A stretch of DNA of 40,062 nt from Collinsella aerofaciens (GTDB lineage Bacteria; Actinomycetota; Coriobacteriia; Coriobacteriales; Coriobacteriaceae): assembly GCF_901212495.1 (NCBI RefSeq), contig NZ_CAAKNY010000002.1:1-40062 (forward strand). Reading direction: 5' to 3'. Shown in pieces: positions 14,304 to 23,501 of this stretch (within the stretch, counting starts at the first letter, position 1; the number at the start of each line of letters is the position of its first letter). The position numbers were made by a program, and so were the translations under genes. A model generated the notes under the pieces. That model ran no database searches. It saw only the letters and a program-made list of their open reading frames with translations, and had not been told where the DNA came from.

Positions 14304-17300
14304 CTAGTTGGTCTTGGCCTCGTGGGGAATGCCCTCAGTGTTGATGCGCGCCAGCGTGTACGTCACGTAGTCGGAGTTCGCATAGCCGGTGAGGTTGCTG
14401 ACGTTGGCCGGCTTGTCCTCGACACCGTTGCCGGTCATGCGTGCCGTAAGCACCAAGCGGTAGTTTGCATAGGTCCGCCCTGCCTTCTCAACATCGGTGT
14501 TCACCTTAACGCGGAAGGCATGCTTAAAGGCAAGGCTATTGCCGTCGCGCGTGGCGAACGCGCCGCCATTCCCCTTGCTATCAGTAAATACGTAGTTCTT
14601 GCCATCGGCGCTCAAAGAGCCGGTAACCAACTTGTCGCTACCGAGCACCGTAATGTAGCTTGAGATGTTATCGACCGCAGCATAACTGCCATCATTCTGG
14701 CGTTTCTCCAAGCTCAGCGTGTACTTCACCGTGCTGGCGTTGGAGATCATGGCCTCGGCGCCCGCGAGCTTGGAGAAATCATACGTCCCCACCAGAGCGA
14801 TCTCGCCGTCGGCGGACTTGAGGTCATCGATGTTGATGCCCAGCTGCGACTTCTTTGAAGCCTCGAGCGCAATAGTCGATGAGCCCACATCCATGCGGTA
14901 GTATCCAGCGCGACCATCATTGTATGCCGAGTTGCTACTGGTGCTGAGCGTGTCAGCATGCGTAGAGAGGTACGCACGGTAGTTTGGCTTTGTGTACTTA
15001 TCTCTGCCGCTATTCTGCGAAGCGATAATACCAGCCTGGCACGCAGGCTCCGTCATGGTTAGAGTCGCATTCATGGTGATGGTGAACTTGCTGCCATGAC
15101 TCTTGGCAATCTCGCGAATGCCGGAGAGATCGATGGCATTACCGTTAGCATCGGCAAGCACAAGCGACATGTCGCCGCCCGTTGCAGACCAGTCTTTGGC
15201 AGCAATCGCCGGCGTTTCCGTCGTGCCGGCATCAGTCCACTTAGAACCATCCCACGTGTAGTAGTTGTTCCCCACCATCACGTAGAACGAATACGTGCCC
15301 TGGGTTCCAGTCGGGTAGCCATGCGCGCCCGCAGCGCCGCTGCCCTGGTAGTTCACGAGCGAAGAATCCAGCTGGTAGTACAGCGCATCGGTAGTCGTAT
15401 ATTCCTGCTCGCCAAACGTGACGGTGTCGTCCACATCCATATCCAGCCGATAGGTCGTTCCTCTCACGGCCATCTGGTTGGTGCCCGATTTGTTGTCCAC
15501 CAAATTATGCTGGAAGTTCGTGGCAACGCTATACGTCGAGGCGGTGTTCTCGTGCGAGTCCTTCGTCTCATCTTTATTACGAAGCGTGTAGTTAAGATGC
15601 GTGTTCACGCTTGTCTTAACCGATGTACCGGTATATCCGTTGACGCTGGCCGAGCCCTTTGGCGTGCGAACAACAAGATAGAAGCTCTCACTCTTGGGCT
15701 GCTCGCCGGCCTTCTTCTTGGGAACCGTCAAGCTGTAGAACGGTTTCTTATCCGTATCGGTCTTTACGCGGTAGTAGTCGTTGCCGATCTTCGCGCCAGC
15801 AATACCGGCTAGTTCGGCTTCGGTCTTCTCGCCCTTCTCCTTATTAGTCAGCTTAACCCACGTGCCGTCGTCCGCTTCTGTTGCCGTCGCGCCCATGGTC
15901 TCGCTGAGCCACTGCTCCGTATAGTGATTTCCGCTGGAGTCCTCAAAGTCCGTCAGCGCAACCGATGCGCAGGATCCTCCCTCGGGCACCGTGTAGTGAT
16001 ATTCCTTGTTATTGTGCGCCATATCCACGAGCGTCAGCTGCGCGCCCACAGGCAGCGCCCCCTTTTTTCCGCCGAACTCAATGCGCTTGTTAAGCGGCCT
16101 CATGTCGCCGCCGCTTGCCAGGTGCGTATTCCAGCCATACTCCGTCTCCTGGGCATACGCCTTGTTGTATGCCCAGGTAAGATAGCCCGTCATAGTCTCG
16201 CCGCTGCTAATGAGCACGTGCTTGTCGTACTTGGTGCTGTAGTCGGCGCTGTTGAAGTTCGAGCCCTCGGAATACGTTGCCGTAAAGTTAATCTCGAGCA
16301 CGCGCTTGACGATGATGGGCACCATAACCTTGTAGCTCTGGCCGGCCTCGGTAAAGGTGACGGTGAGCAGGTTGAAGCGGCCCTTGCCGTTATCCCAGTT
16401 GGAGTTAGCACTGATCGACAAAGAAGATCCGCTGCCCTTAACGTCGAGCGCCTGGTCGGCAACATTGGTTTGCTTTACAAAGACACCGTTCTTGAGCTGG
16501 AACACGTCGACCGTTGCCGAAACGTGCGATCCTCCTGCGTTCAGGCGCAGCGCATCCGAATAACCACCGTTGGTAACAATGTTGAGATAGTCCTTAACGG
16601 TATCCGAGTCGTTGCCCGAAAGAACAAGGACATCGGGGTCGCTGCTTACCTGCGCGGAATTGGTGTCATTGTTCGCGCTGAACTTACCGGCACTGGAGGA
16701 TGAGTAGTTCGAGGTATTTTGATAGGCGCCATCTTTATCGATGCCGCCGATGTTGGTGTAGGTGTAGCGGCCGGTGACATTCTTCCTCGCTTCATCCTGG
16801 ATAGTCGATGCACCAGAAACGTTCACACCGTCACCGAACAGATAACGATCGGTGGTGTCGTTGTCGGAGGCACGCACCGCCAGCTTGCTCACGGGGCTCG
16901 TGGTCACGTAGGGCGAAACAGCTGCAGTCGTGCTGTCGGCCGCATCAGCGCCGTACAGCGTTTTGCTCGTTTCCGACTCAGTATGCGTGTCATTAGTAAG
17001 CGTGTCATTATAGTCACCAAACGCGATATACGACTTCTTGTTTACGTTGGCGACGGCGCTGTCATTGAAATACTTAATCGGTTTTTGAGCCGCAGAATTG
17101 TCAGACCGATCCTTAAGTATGATATCGACGCCCGCGGCGTAGAGGCCTTTGAAGTCAGCCGCATACTGCGCGGTATCGCCCAACAAGAAGCCCTGACCGC
17201 CCGGCTGCTTAAAATCGTTTTCGCGAATTAGAACGTTAGCAATCTTAATTGTGCCGGAAGCGGCACCGACAATGCCACCGGAATGATTTCTCAGGTTTCC

Positions 17301-20300
17301 ATCACTATGGCTCCACGTTGAATTAAGCGTTCCGAACGAGCAGTTCCGCACGGTCGCATTCGTAACGATAACATTGGTTGCACCCTGGCCTTGGCAGTTT
17401 CCAAGGATGCCGCCACAACGAGCGCCATCAAATTGCACGCCATCGACAGTGATATTGTTGACACTCAGCGTGTTTCCATTTGATGTTGCCCCCACAAGGC
17501 CACCAGCATGCTCGGTTACGCCCATGCGAATCTTTTCAACCGTACAAGAATTAAGTGTCACGTTATTTCCTGTCGATCCAATAATGCCTCCCGTGCTTGT
17601 GGCATACGAATTGACAGTATTTGCCACCGCGTGCAAAGAGCCAAAGTAAGTGGGCGCTTCTTCCGAGGCCTGATTGGTTGATGTCACCTTAACGCGATTA
17701 ATATTAGAAGCATAGGTTACCGTGCGTCCCGCAATTCCGCCCACGCCAAGCGCCTTGTGGTTAACAACAAGGGACACATCTTTGATCGTTGCCACCTGGC
17801 TCGCATTTTCGCCCTGCCCGGTATTCACAACTAGAGCACCTCCCGTAAGGCCGAAGATGCCTCCAGCAGTGCTGCCCGTATCCTGCGAATCGCCTGCCTT
17901 CTCAACAACGTAAATAGTCGAACTATCGGCAACGGTTTTGTCTTTCGACACCCACATGCCGCAGGTGCCCGAATTGATATATCCTACAAATCCGGCAGCA
18001 TTTGAACGTGCGCTAACGGCAATTCCACTGTATGAGCAGTCATAAAGCTGCACTGGAGAGGATGTTCCTCCGTAATTCACAATCGAACCGTTGGCGCCAT
18101 CGGTACTACGTTTCATAAGGCCGGCACTTCCGATGAGGCCACCGGCCATGCAGCCTCCAGATACAGCGCTGTCAGAAATGCTTACATTTTTGAACACGCC
18201 ATAGGCGACCCCGTCCGAGCCTCCCTGATTTGCAGTTGAGCCCGCAAGGCAGCCAGCCCCCACCCAACTGCTTTTTGTATTGCTCGTCGACTTGGATTGC
18301 TCTTTCCCACTCAAAGATACATAGGCAAGCGAAATATTGCAGTCGTTGAAGTTGAGATTGTTTACGTTTGCGTTGCCATTTGCTTCGACGCTTCCTTTAT
18401 TGAATGCACTCGAGTAGAACTTGATAGTGCTGAACAGGCCACCTACGCCCGCCACACAGTAGTCGTCATCCACGTATTCGCGCGTGTTGTTCGACACTTT
18501 GATTGTTGCGCCGTTGCCGCTAACAGTGGCGATACCGGGAGTAATGAAATCTTTATCATTGACCTTTTTGTCGGTCGCACATGCATTTGAGTAATAGCGG
18601 CCCGAAAGGCCCAAGAAACCCGAGCCATAATCCCTCATGTCATAGGGCAGCACGCCCTGCTCAAACTTCAGATCCATGCCGCAAACGCCCATCGCGCACA
18701 CATAGCCCGTGCGCCAATCGGTTGCATATTTCTTCACCAAATAGGGCGAATTAACATCTTCTCCGTCTCGGCCGTCTAATGCGCCTTGGTATGCCTGGTT
18801 ACCCGGCGCCTTAAGATCGTCATTGATCGAGATCTCGAAATCGCCCGCCGCAACATCGGCAGGCTTTCCAACCGCAGTGTAGCTCGCGTTGCGAACCTTA
18901 CCATACCGCTCATTTCCGAACTTGTATCCCGTTGAGGGAATATCACCATGGACGCTACTGCCCTCATATGCATGCGACCCGCGATACGTGCCTTTGCCGC
19001 CTTCCGCCACATCGGTGTGAGCAGCACCAGCGCCCGCACCGCTATTGATGATGGCAGACAGCACGAGCAGGCCCTGTGAATCTTTGACTGTGGTTTGCGG
19101 AGCATTGTTGTTTTGCCGACTGACATTCCAGCTGTATTTCTTATACGTATCGACTGTGGTTACGCAGCCGGTGTCGTTCACGTTGAGCTCGTTAATCTTG
19201 TAGTTAGCGTCACCGTTTTCAACCTTACAGCCCTCGCTAAAGGCATAGCCATCAATCACGCGACCAACGTAAGGGTTGTCGTACAGCCGGAAGTTACCCG
19301 TTCCAAGACCCTGCGATTTGTTGCTGGTTCCAGCGCGCCAAGATGCCCCCGACATCTTGCGGAAGATCACACCGCCGCCCGCGATGGCGCCGACGTAACC
19401 GCCGATGGGAACAAGATATGGCTTAGTTCCGCCACCGGCAACCGTAAAGCCGGTTGTGGGGTTATCGGCCGTTGTCCCATTCACGACCGCACCATCGATA
19501 ATGTTGTCGCCGCCAAGGATGCAGCCGATAACGCCACCAAAAAACGCCGTCGGAACGCCGTCGGAATCCTTGGCGGAATACGTAATAGTCGCCTGCGCGT
19601 TCACATAGTTGATGTTGAGGCTGCGCACAACGCTGCCGTAGCTATAGGGAATAAGGCCGCGAAGCGAGCCCTCGTTATTCGCTATCTTGATGGTTGCGTT
19701 TTTATGATCACTGCCAAGGTTACCAACGATGACGCCCCTAAACGGGTTGGCTCTATTTCCAAAACCGCCAAATGATGCGCCGTCGAGAGTGATCGTATTG
19801 CCCTCAGCAGGCTCGATGCTGTAATACGCGCTCTGCATATAGCGGTGCATGGTTTCGTCGCTCAGCGTCGGTGTGGAATCGGTCGACGCGTCTCCGGTCT
19901 TCTTCTCCCATTTATTATCGGTACCGTTCGCCTGCTTGTAGACGTACGTAACCTCATTGTTGGTCGAGTGATCGCTGCTGCGGCGCGTGCAGAGCCTACC
20001 CTGGTCGGCGACAATGGTGACCTCCCAGCCATCAAGCGCCGTCATGTTATTAATGTAGTTGGCAATGGCATTCATCTCCGCCGCGTTTGTGACGGAATAA
20101 GGATCGCCGTAGGTACCACATCCCGTTACCAGCTTTGGAATGCGCTGGTTGACCCTAATTTCGTGGTACTGAACGCCAGGCTCGTCGGCTTTTCCCTTAT
20201 AAACATAAGGAAGGAAGTCACCAAACACGGGGGCATCGACATTCGCCGTCTTATCCCCAGCCTTCACCAAACCATTAGGGGTGTCATACGTCGCTTCGTC

Positions 20301-20630
20301 GTAATACCAAAGCTGCTTGCCGGAGTATTCCTTACCCTTTGCATCGATTTCGCTTCCGTACGTCACCATTCCGGCATTGGCATCGGCCTTAGTAAAGGTG
20401 TAATCCGCAGAGCCCGTGCCCGTACTTTTGTAGCCAAAGCTCTCCAGCAGGCTCGCATGGGTGAAAATCATATTGCCATTTTGGCTGGGCAAGCTGATTC
20501 GCTCAAACTTTGCCGTCACCTGATCGGCCTCACTGCCTACACCAAGCTTTCCGAACAGCGACGTAGCCGCCTTGGTGCCACTCGTGTACCCAGTAGTCTT
20601 GATGTTCTTCGCGTTCAGGCTCACGTACTT
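14304..20630 (-). CDS. Giant surface protein, C-terminal part after second TAG
   Basis: An open frame of 2,108 codons, starting KYVSLNAKNIKTTGY directly after the second TAG; a GTG two codons in (20624) could be called a start, but only a weak GAAG lies before it. GLUG-like repeats continue to about residue 1,150 (GGIIGSTGNNVTLNSC, AGGLVGATSNGNT, GGIVGAASGT). The rest is repeat-poor, with Ig-like or receptor-binding character (for example VMVPIIVKRVLEINFTATYS), ending IPHEAKTN. There is no sorting signal, membrane helix or choline- or SLH-type anchor at the end. A perfect terminator follows. Confidence 0.72.
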   Translation of the reverse strand, partial: KYVSLNAKNIKTTGYTSGTKAATSLFGKLGVGSEADQVTAKFERISLPSQNGNMIFTHASLLESFGYKSTGTGSADYTFTKADANAGMVTYGSEIDAKGKEYSGKQLWYYDEATYDTPNGLVKAGDKTANVDAPVFGDFLPYVYKGKADEPGVQYHEIRVNQRIPKLVTGCGTYGDPYSVTNAAEMNAIANYINNMTALDGWEVTIVADQGRLCTRRSSDHSTNNEVTYVYKQANGTDNKWEKKTGDASTDSTPTLSDETMHRYMQSAYYSIEPAEGNTITLDGASFGGFGNRANPFRGVIVGNLGSDHKNATIKIANNEGSLRGLIPYSYGSVVRSLNINYVNAQATITYSAKDSDGVPTAFFGGVIGCILGGDNIIDGAVVNGTTADNPTTGFTVAGGGTKPYLVPIGGYVGAIAGGGVIFRKMSGASWRAGTSNKSQGLGTGNFRLYDNPYVGRVIDGYAFSEGCKVENGDANYKINELNVNDTGCVTTVDTYKKYSWNVSRQNNNAPQTTVKDSQGLLVLSAIINSGAGAGAAHTDVAEGGKGTYRGSHAYEGSSVHGDIPSTGYKFGNERYGKVRNASYTAVGKPADVAAGDFEISINDDLKAPGNQAYQGALDGRDGEDVNSPYLVKKYATDWRTGYVCAMGVCGMDLKFEQGVLPYDMRDYGSGFLGLSGRYYSNACATDKKVNDKDFITPGIATVSGNGATIKVSNNTREYVDDDYCVAGVGGLFSTIKFYSSAFNKGSVEANGNANVNNLNFNDCNISLAYVSLSGKEQSKSTSNTKSSWVGAGCLAGSTANQGGSDGVAYGVFKNVSISDSAVSGGCMAGGLIGSAGLMKRSTDGANGSIVNYGGTSSPVQLYDCSYSGIAVSARSNAAGFVGYINSGTCGMWVSKDKTVADSSTIYVVEKAGDSQDTGSTAGGIFGLTGGALVVNTGQGENASQVATIKDVSLVVNHKALGVGGIAGRTVTYASNINRVKVTSTNQASEEAPTYFGSLHAVANTVNSYATSTGGIIGSTGNNVTLNSCTVEKIRMGVTEHAGGLVGATSNGNTLSVNNITVDGVQFDGARCGGILGNCQGQGATNVIVTNATVRNCSFGTLNSTWSHSDGNLRNHSGGIVGAASGTIKIANVLIRENDFKQPGGQGFLLGDTAQYAADFKGLYAAGVDIILKDRSDNSAAQKPIKYFNDSAVANVNKKSYIAFGDYNDTLTNDTHTESETSKTLYGADAADSTTAAVSPYVTTSPVSKLAVRASDNDTTDRYLFGDGVNVSGASTIQDEARKNVTGRYTYTNIGGIDKDGAYQNTSNYSSSSAGKFSANNDTNSAQVSSDPDVLVLSGNDSDTVKDYLNIVTNGGYSDALRLNAGGSHVSATVDVFQLKNGVFVKQTNVADQALDVKGSGSSLSISANSNWDNGKGRFNLLTVTFTEAGQSYKVMVPIIVKRVLEINFTATYSEGSNFNSADYSTKYDKHVLISSGETMTGYLTWAYNKAYAQETEYGWNTHLASGGDMRPLNKRIEFGGKKGALPVGAQLTLVDMAHNNKEYHYTVPEGGSCASVALTDFEDSSGNHYTEQWLSETMGATATEADDGTWVKLTNKEKGEKTEAELAGIAGAKIGNDYYRVKTDTDKKPFYSLTVPKKKAGEQPKSESFYLVVRTPKGSASVNGYTGTSVKTSVNTHLNYTLRNKDETKDSHENTASTYSVATNFQHNLVDNKSGTNQMAVRGTTYRLDMDVDDTVTFGEQEYTTTDALYYQLDSSLVNYQGSGAAGAHGYPTGTQGTYSFYVMVGNNYYTWDGSKWTDAGTTETPAIAAKDWSATGGDMSLVLADANGNAIDLSGIREIAKSHGSKFTITMNATLTMTEPACQAGIIASQNSGRDKYTKPNYRAYLSTHADTLSTSSNSAYNDGRAGYYRMDVGSSTIALEASKKSQLGINIDDLKSADGEIALVGTYDFSKLAGAEAMISNASTVKYTLSLEKRQNDGSYAAVDNISSYITVLGSDKLVTGSLSADGKNYVFTDSKGNGGAFATRDGNSLAFKHAFRVKVNTDVEKAGRTYANYRLVLTARMTGNGVEDKPANVSNLTGYANSDYVTYTLARINTEGIPHEAKTN

Positions 20631-23501
20631 CTACATCTCGTTGATGAGCAGAGGCATATAGGCGTTAGCGTCCGTGGCGCTGTTGGCGCCGTCGACAATC
20701 AGATTGTTGAGCGTAAGGCCGTCGATTGAGATCTTTCTAATCTTGGTGCCATTGCCGTCGCTGGACCCATACACGTAGCGGCACACGAGTGCGCCCGATG
20801 AGCTTCCGCCCGCGCCAATAGCGTCAGTAGAGCTCTTTGCGTCATTGATAACGGGCCCAACGGTACCACCCAAAGTGACACGATTTACCGTGAGATCGCC
20901 GTTTGCCACCGTTCGAAAAAGACCGCAGTGCATGTTCTCGTGCTGGGTGGCATCGGAGTTTAGCTTGTTGCCATTCTGCTCGGCCTTGATCTCGGAGTAA
21001 TAGAAGGTGATGGCCGCATTATTAACCGTCACGTTTCCGATCGGTTGAGTAGGATAGTAGCTGTAGCCGGCCAAATCGATTGTGCCGGTTATGGTTATGG
21101 AACCATCAAGCCCTGTCGTACCATCGGGAACGATTGTCGAACGAATACCGGCGGGAGCATAGCAGAAAGCAGACCATAAGAGCAGCTTGTCCGCTGTATT
21201 GATTTGGCCGCCGCTAAAGCCGCCTTTACACCTATCATAGGCTCTGTCGAGGTTGTAGAAGTAGCGGGTATTGCCGTTCGTTTTGTGACTTTGGCCGAAA
21301 GTCGAGCGGTTCCGGTAGCTGTTGTCATGTGTGGCATCGCCGTCCATGTCCAGCTTGTCATTCTGCGTGTGCAGCGAAACGACCGTGTTCCAGTCGGCGT
21401 CCATGAGTTTGCTGCCTTTGTTTGGTTTTACACCGCTGCCAACCCATTCATCGAAAGACGTTACACCCGGCGCAACGATGGACCCCTCGCCGCTGGGCAC
21501 CCTATAGGCGGTCTCCCAATAAGCCCTGTCCTCCAAGTACAGACCTATGTAGTTCTCGACGCCATATGTCGTCTTATTATCCACCTTGCAGCCACGACAA
21601 ACCAGAACGCCGAGCGTCTGGGCGGCGTCTGCATGAATGGTTGTGCCCGAGAGATCGATGGCGTAGTTGTTGATAATCCAGTGACCACTGGCTGCGTATA
21701 CGAGGCCGCCGACCTCGGTAGAGTCGTTTGCAGTTACAGTCGTGTCGTTAGAAGTTTTGAGGGCATAGGTGCTGTCGCTGTTGTTCACGGCAGTATTGCC
21801 AATGGTAACGGTAGTTTTGCCCCAGCTGTAGCCCAAAAGGCCACCGGTGCCCTTGAGCGCATCACCGTTCCTACCGACTTTCATCTTGAACGCGCTGAAT
21901 GAAAGGCCCGAAATGTTCACATACTTATCAGCTGAGCCGACTATTTCCCCTGCATTGTAGGCACTCTGTGCGATGCAGCCGATAAGACCGCCGACCTGGG
22001 CGATCTTGCCGCCGGCGCAATCGCCGGTTTTGATTTCGCCGCCGACTTCGAGGCCCGCAACATTGAATGTCGAGGCATAGTCGCTCACATAGCCGACGGC
22101 GCCACCAACGCGCATATTGCCGTTAAGCGTTCTAGCCGCAGTGATGGTCGCTTGGGCCTTGCTGTTACCCTGAAGCGTAACCGTGGAAGCTGCCGACACG
22201 CTGCCCGCAATTCCACCAACGTTCACATCATTAGCCAACGTATCATCGCACGCGATATTCGTTTTGCACGTTGCACCAGACAGCGTCAGACCACCCGCAA
22301 CGGTACCCGCAAGCGATCCGGCATCAATGCCCACGCCGTTATCGAACTTCATTGAGCCCGCGATGGTGACGTTGGAGACGGTTGCGCCGTTGATTGCTGC
22401 GAACAAGCCCAGGCGGCCGTGGCGGTAGATTTTGCCGTTGCCGGCACTGATGTCGTCGGCGCCCAGAGGGGCGTTCCCGCGCTTGCCGTACGCCTCGCCG
22501 ACGGCAAGTTTGATCGTACCGTCTCCATTCAACGCACCCGAGAAAACTTGCGAATTGCTTGCGCGGTCCTGCGTGAAGCCCGTCAGACCTGTGCCGGCGA
22601 GGTCAATTGTGCCGTTCACCGTAATGGTCGAGGACTGTAGGCCATTCAGATTTTTTTCGGTAACGCCGTTAACCATCGAGTAGTAGCCGTTGGTTTGCCA
22701 AGTAATCGCAAGCTTGGCGAAATCCTCAGCTGTGGTTAGGGCGTAGGCACCGTTGGTCTGCGCCAACGATGCCGGCAAGGTCAGCTTATGAGTGCTGGGA
22801 TCAAGCGTAATAAAACTATCGCCCAGGCGAATAACCTCGCCGTAGGTCGCGATGTCATCCGTCTTCGAGGCCTTGTTGCTGCGCTTGTAGGTCCAACCCG
22901 TAGTGCCTTCGTCGGCTACGTTGCCGTTAGAGCCATCGCCGACAGCAAAGATCAGAGCGTTATTGTTTTCGTATACAAGCTGGCCCGTCGTGGCGTTCTC
23001 GGCAAAACTTGCGCCCGACAGGTCCGTGATGCCGCTGAACTTGATTACGGCATTCCATGCGGAGCCCGCAATGCCAGCTGCACGATTCTTTACTGCACCA
23101 CCAATGGCCTTATCACTTGTAAGCGTAAAGTCACGCACGTCGAGCGCGTTGCGCGTGTCGACAACACCCACGGCGCCACCGAACTTTCCGGTATCCGTTC
23201 GCGCCGAAGCGTCTCCCTTGCACGCAACCGTCACGCCGTTAAGCACGACAGCAACAGGCTGCGAGTTGGGATTCGCACTATCGCCAACATAGCCAACAAC
23301 GCCGCCTGCGTCGGACAGCTCGCTCGCAAGGTCAAACGCAATTGAGCACGTTTTCTTATCTGCATCCTTTTCAACAACAAAGGCGCGCAGCGCCCCATCG
23401 ACGCCCGTAGCCATCGCGAACACCTTGCCGACAAGGCCGCCGTAGCTGCCGCTAACACCGCCACCTTTTCCTGAGGCGAGCTTGCTCTTATACGTTCCGC
23501 C
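20631..23501 (-). CDS. Giant surface protein, middle part between the two TAG codons
   Basis: An open frame of 956 codons in phase with the N-terminal part, with no signal peptide of its own; the first internal ATG is at 23423. Repeats such as GGAVGVV, VGGIAGSVSAAS, VGGAVGYVS, VGGLIGCIAQ and GGLLGYSWGKTT alternate with beta-strand text, so it is the continuing helix and not a separate gene. It ends LLINEM before TAG. No ribosome binding site precedes a usable start at its 5' end, so independent translation is unlikely, and the product would stay in the cytoplasm. Confidence 0.7.
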   Translation of the reverse strand, partial: GGTYKSKLASGKGGGVSGSYGGLVGKVFAMATGVDGALRAFVVEKDADKKTCSIAFDLASELSDAGGVVGYVGDSANPNSQPVAVVLNGVTVACKGDASARTDTGKFGGAVGVVDTRNALDVRDFTLTSDKAIGGAVKNRAAGIAGSAWNAVIKFSGITDLSGASFAENATTGQLVYENNNALIFAVGDGSNGNVADEGTTGWTYKRSNKASKTDDIATYGEVIRLGDSFITLDPSTHKLTLPASLAQTNGAYALTTAEDFAKLAITWQTNGYYSMVNGVTEKNLNGLQSSTITVNGTIDLAGTGLTGFTQDRASNSQVFSGALNGDGTIKLAVGEAYGKRGNAPLGADDISAGNGKIYRHGRLGLFAAINGATVSNVTIAGSMKFDNGVGIDAGSLAGTVAGGLTLSGATCKTNIACDDTLANDVNVGGIAGSVSAASTVTLQGNSKAQATITAARTLNGNMRVGGAVGYVSDYASTFNVAGLEVGGEIKTGDCAGGKIAQVGGLIGCIAQSAYNAGEIVGSADKYVNISGLSFSAFKMKVGRNGDALKGTGGLLGYSWGKTTVTIGNTAVNNSDSTYALKTSNDTTVTANDSTEVGGLVYAASGHWIINNYAIDLSGTTIHADAAQTLGVLVCRGCKVDNKTTYGVENYIGLYLEDRAYWETAYRVPSGEGSIVAPGVTSFDEWVGSGVKPNKGSKLMDADWNTVVSLHTQNDKLDMDGDATHDNSYRNRSTFGQSHKTNGNTRYFYNLDRAYDRCKGGFSGGQINTADKLLLWSAFCYAPAGIRSTIVPDGTTGLDGSITITGTIDLAGYSYYPTQPIGNVTVNNAAITFYYSEIKAEQNGNKLNSDATQHENMHCGLFRTVANGDLTVNRVTLGGTVGPVINDAKSSTDAIGAGGSSSGALVCRYVYGSSDGNGTKIRKISIDGLTLNNLIVDGANSATDANAYMPLLINEM

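Noticed and set aside
20624..20633. Separate gene starting at the GTG at 20624
   Set aside because: The frame and the repeat pattern continue across the TAG, the GTG has only a weak ribosome binding site, and the product would lack a signal peptide.
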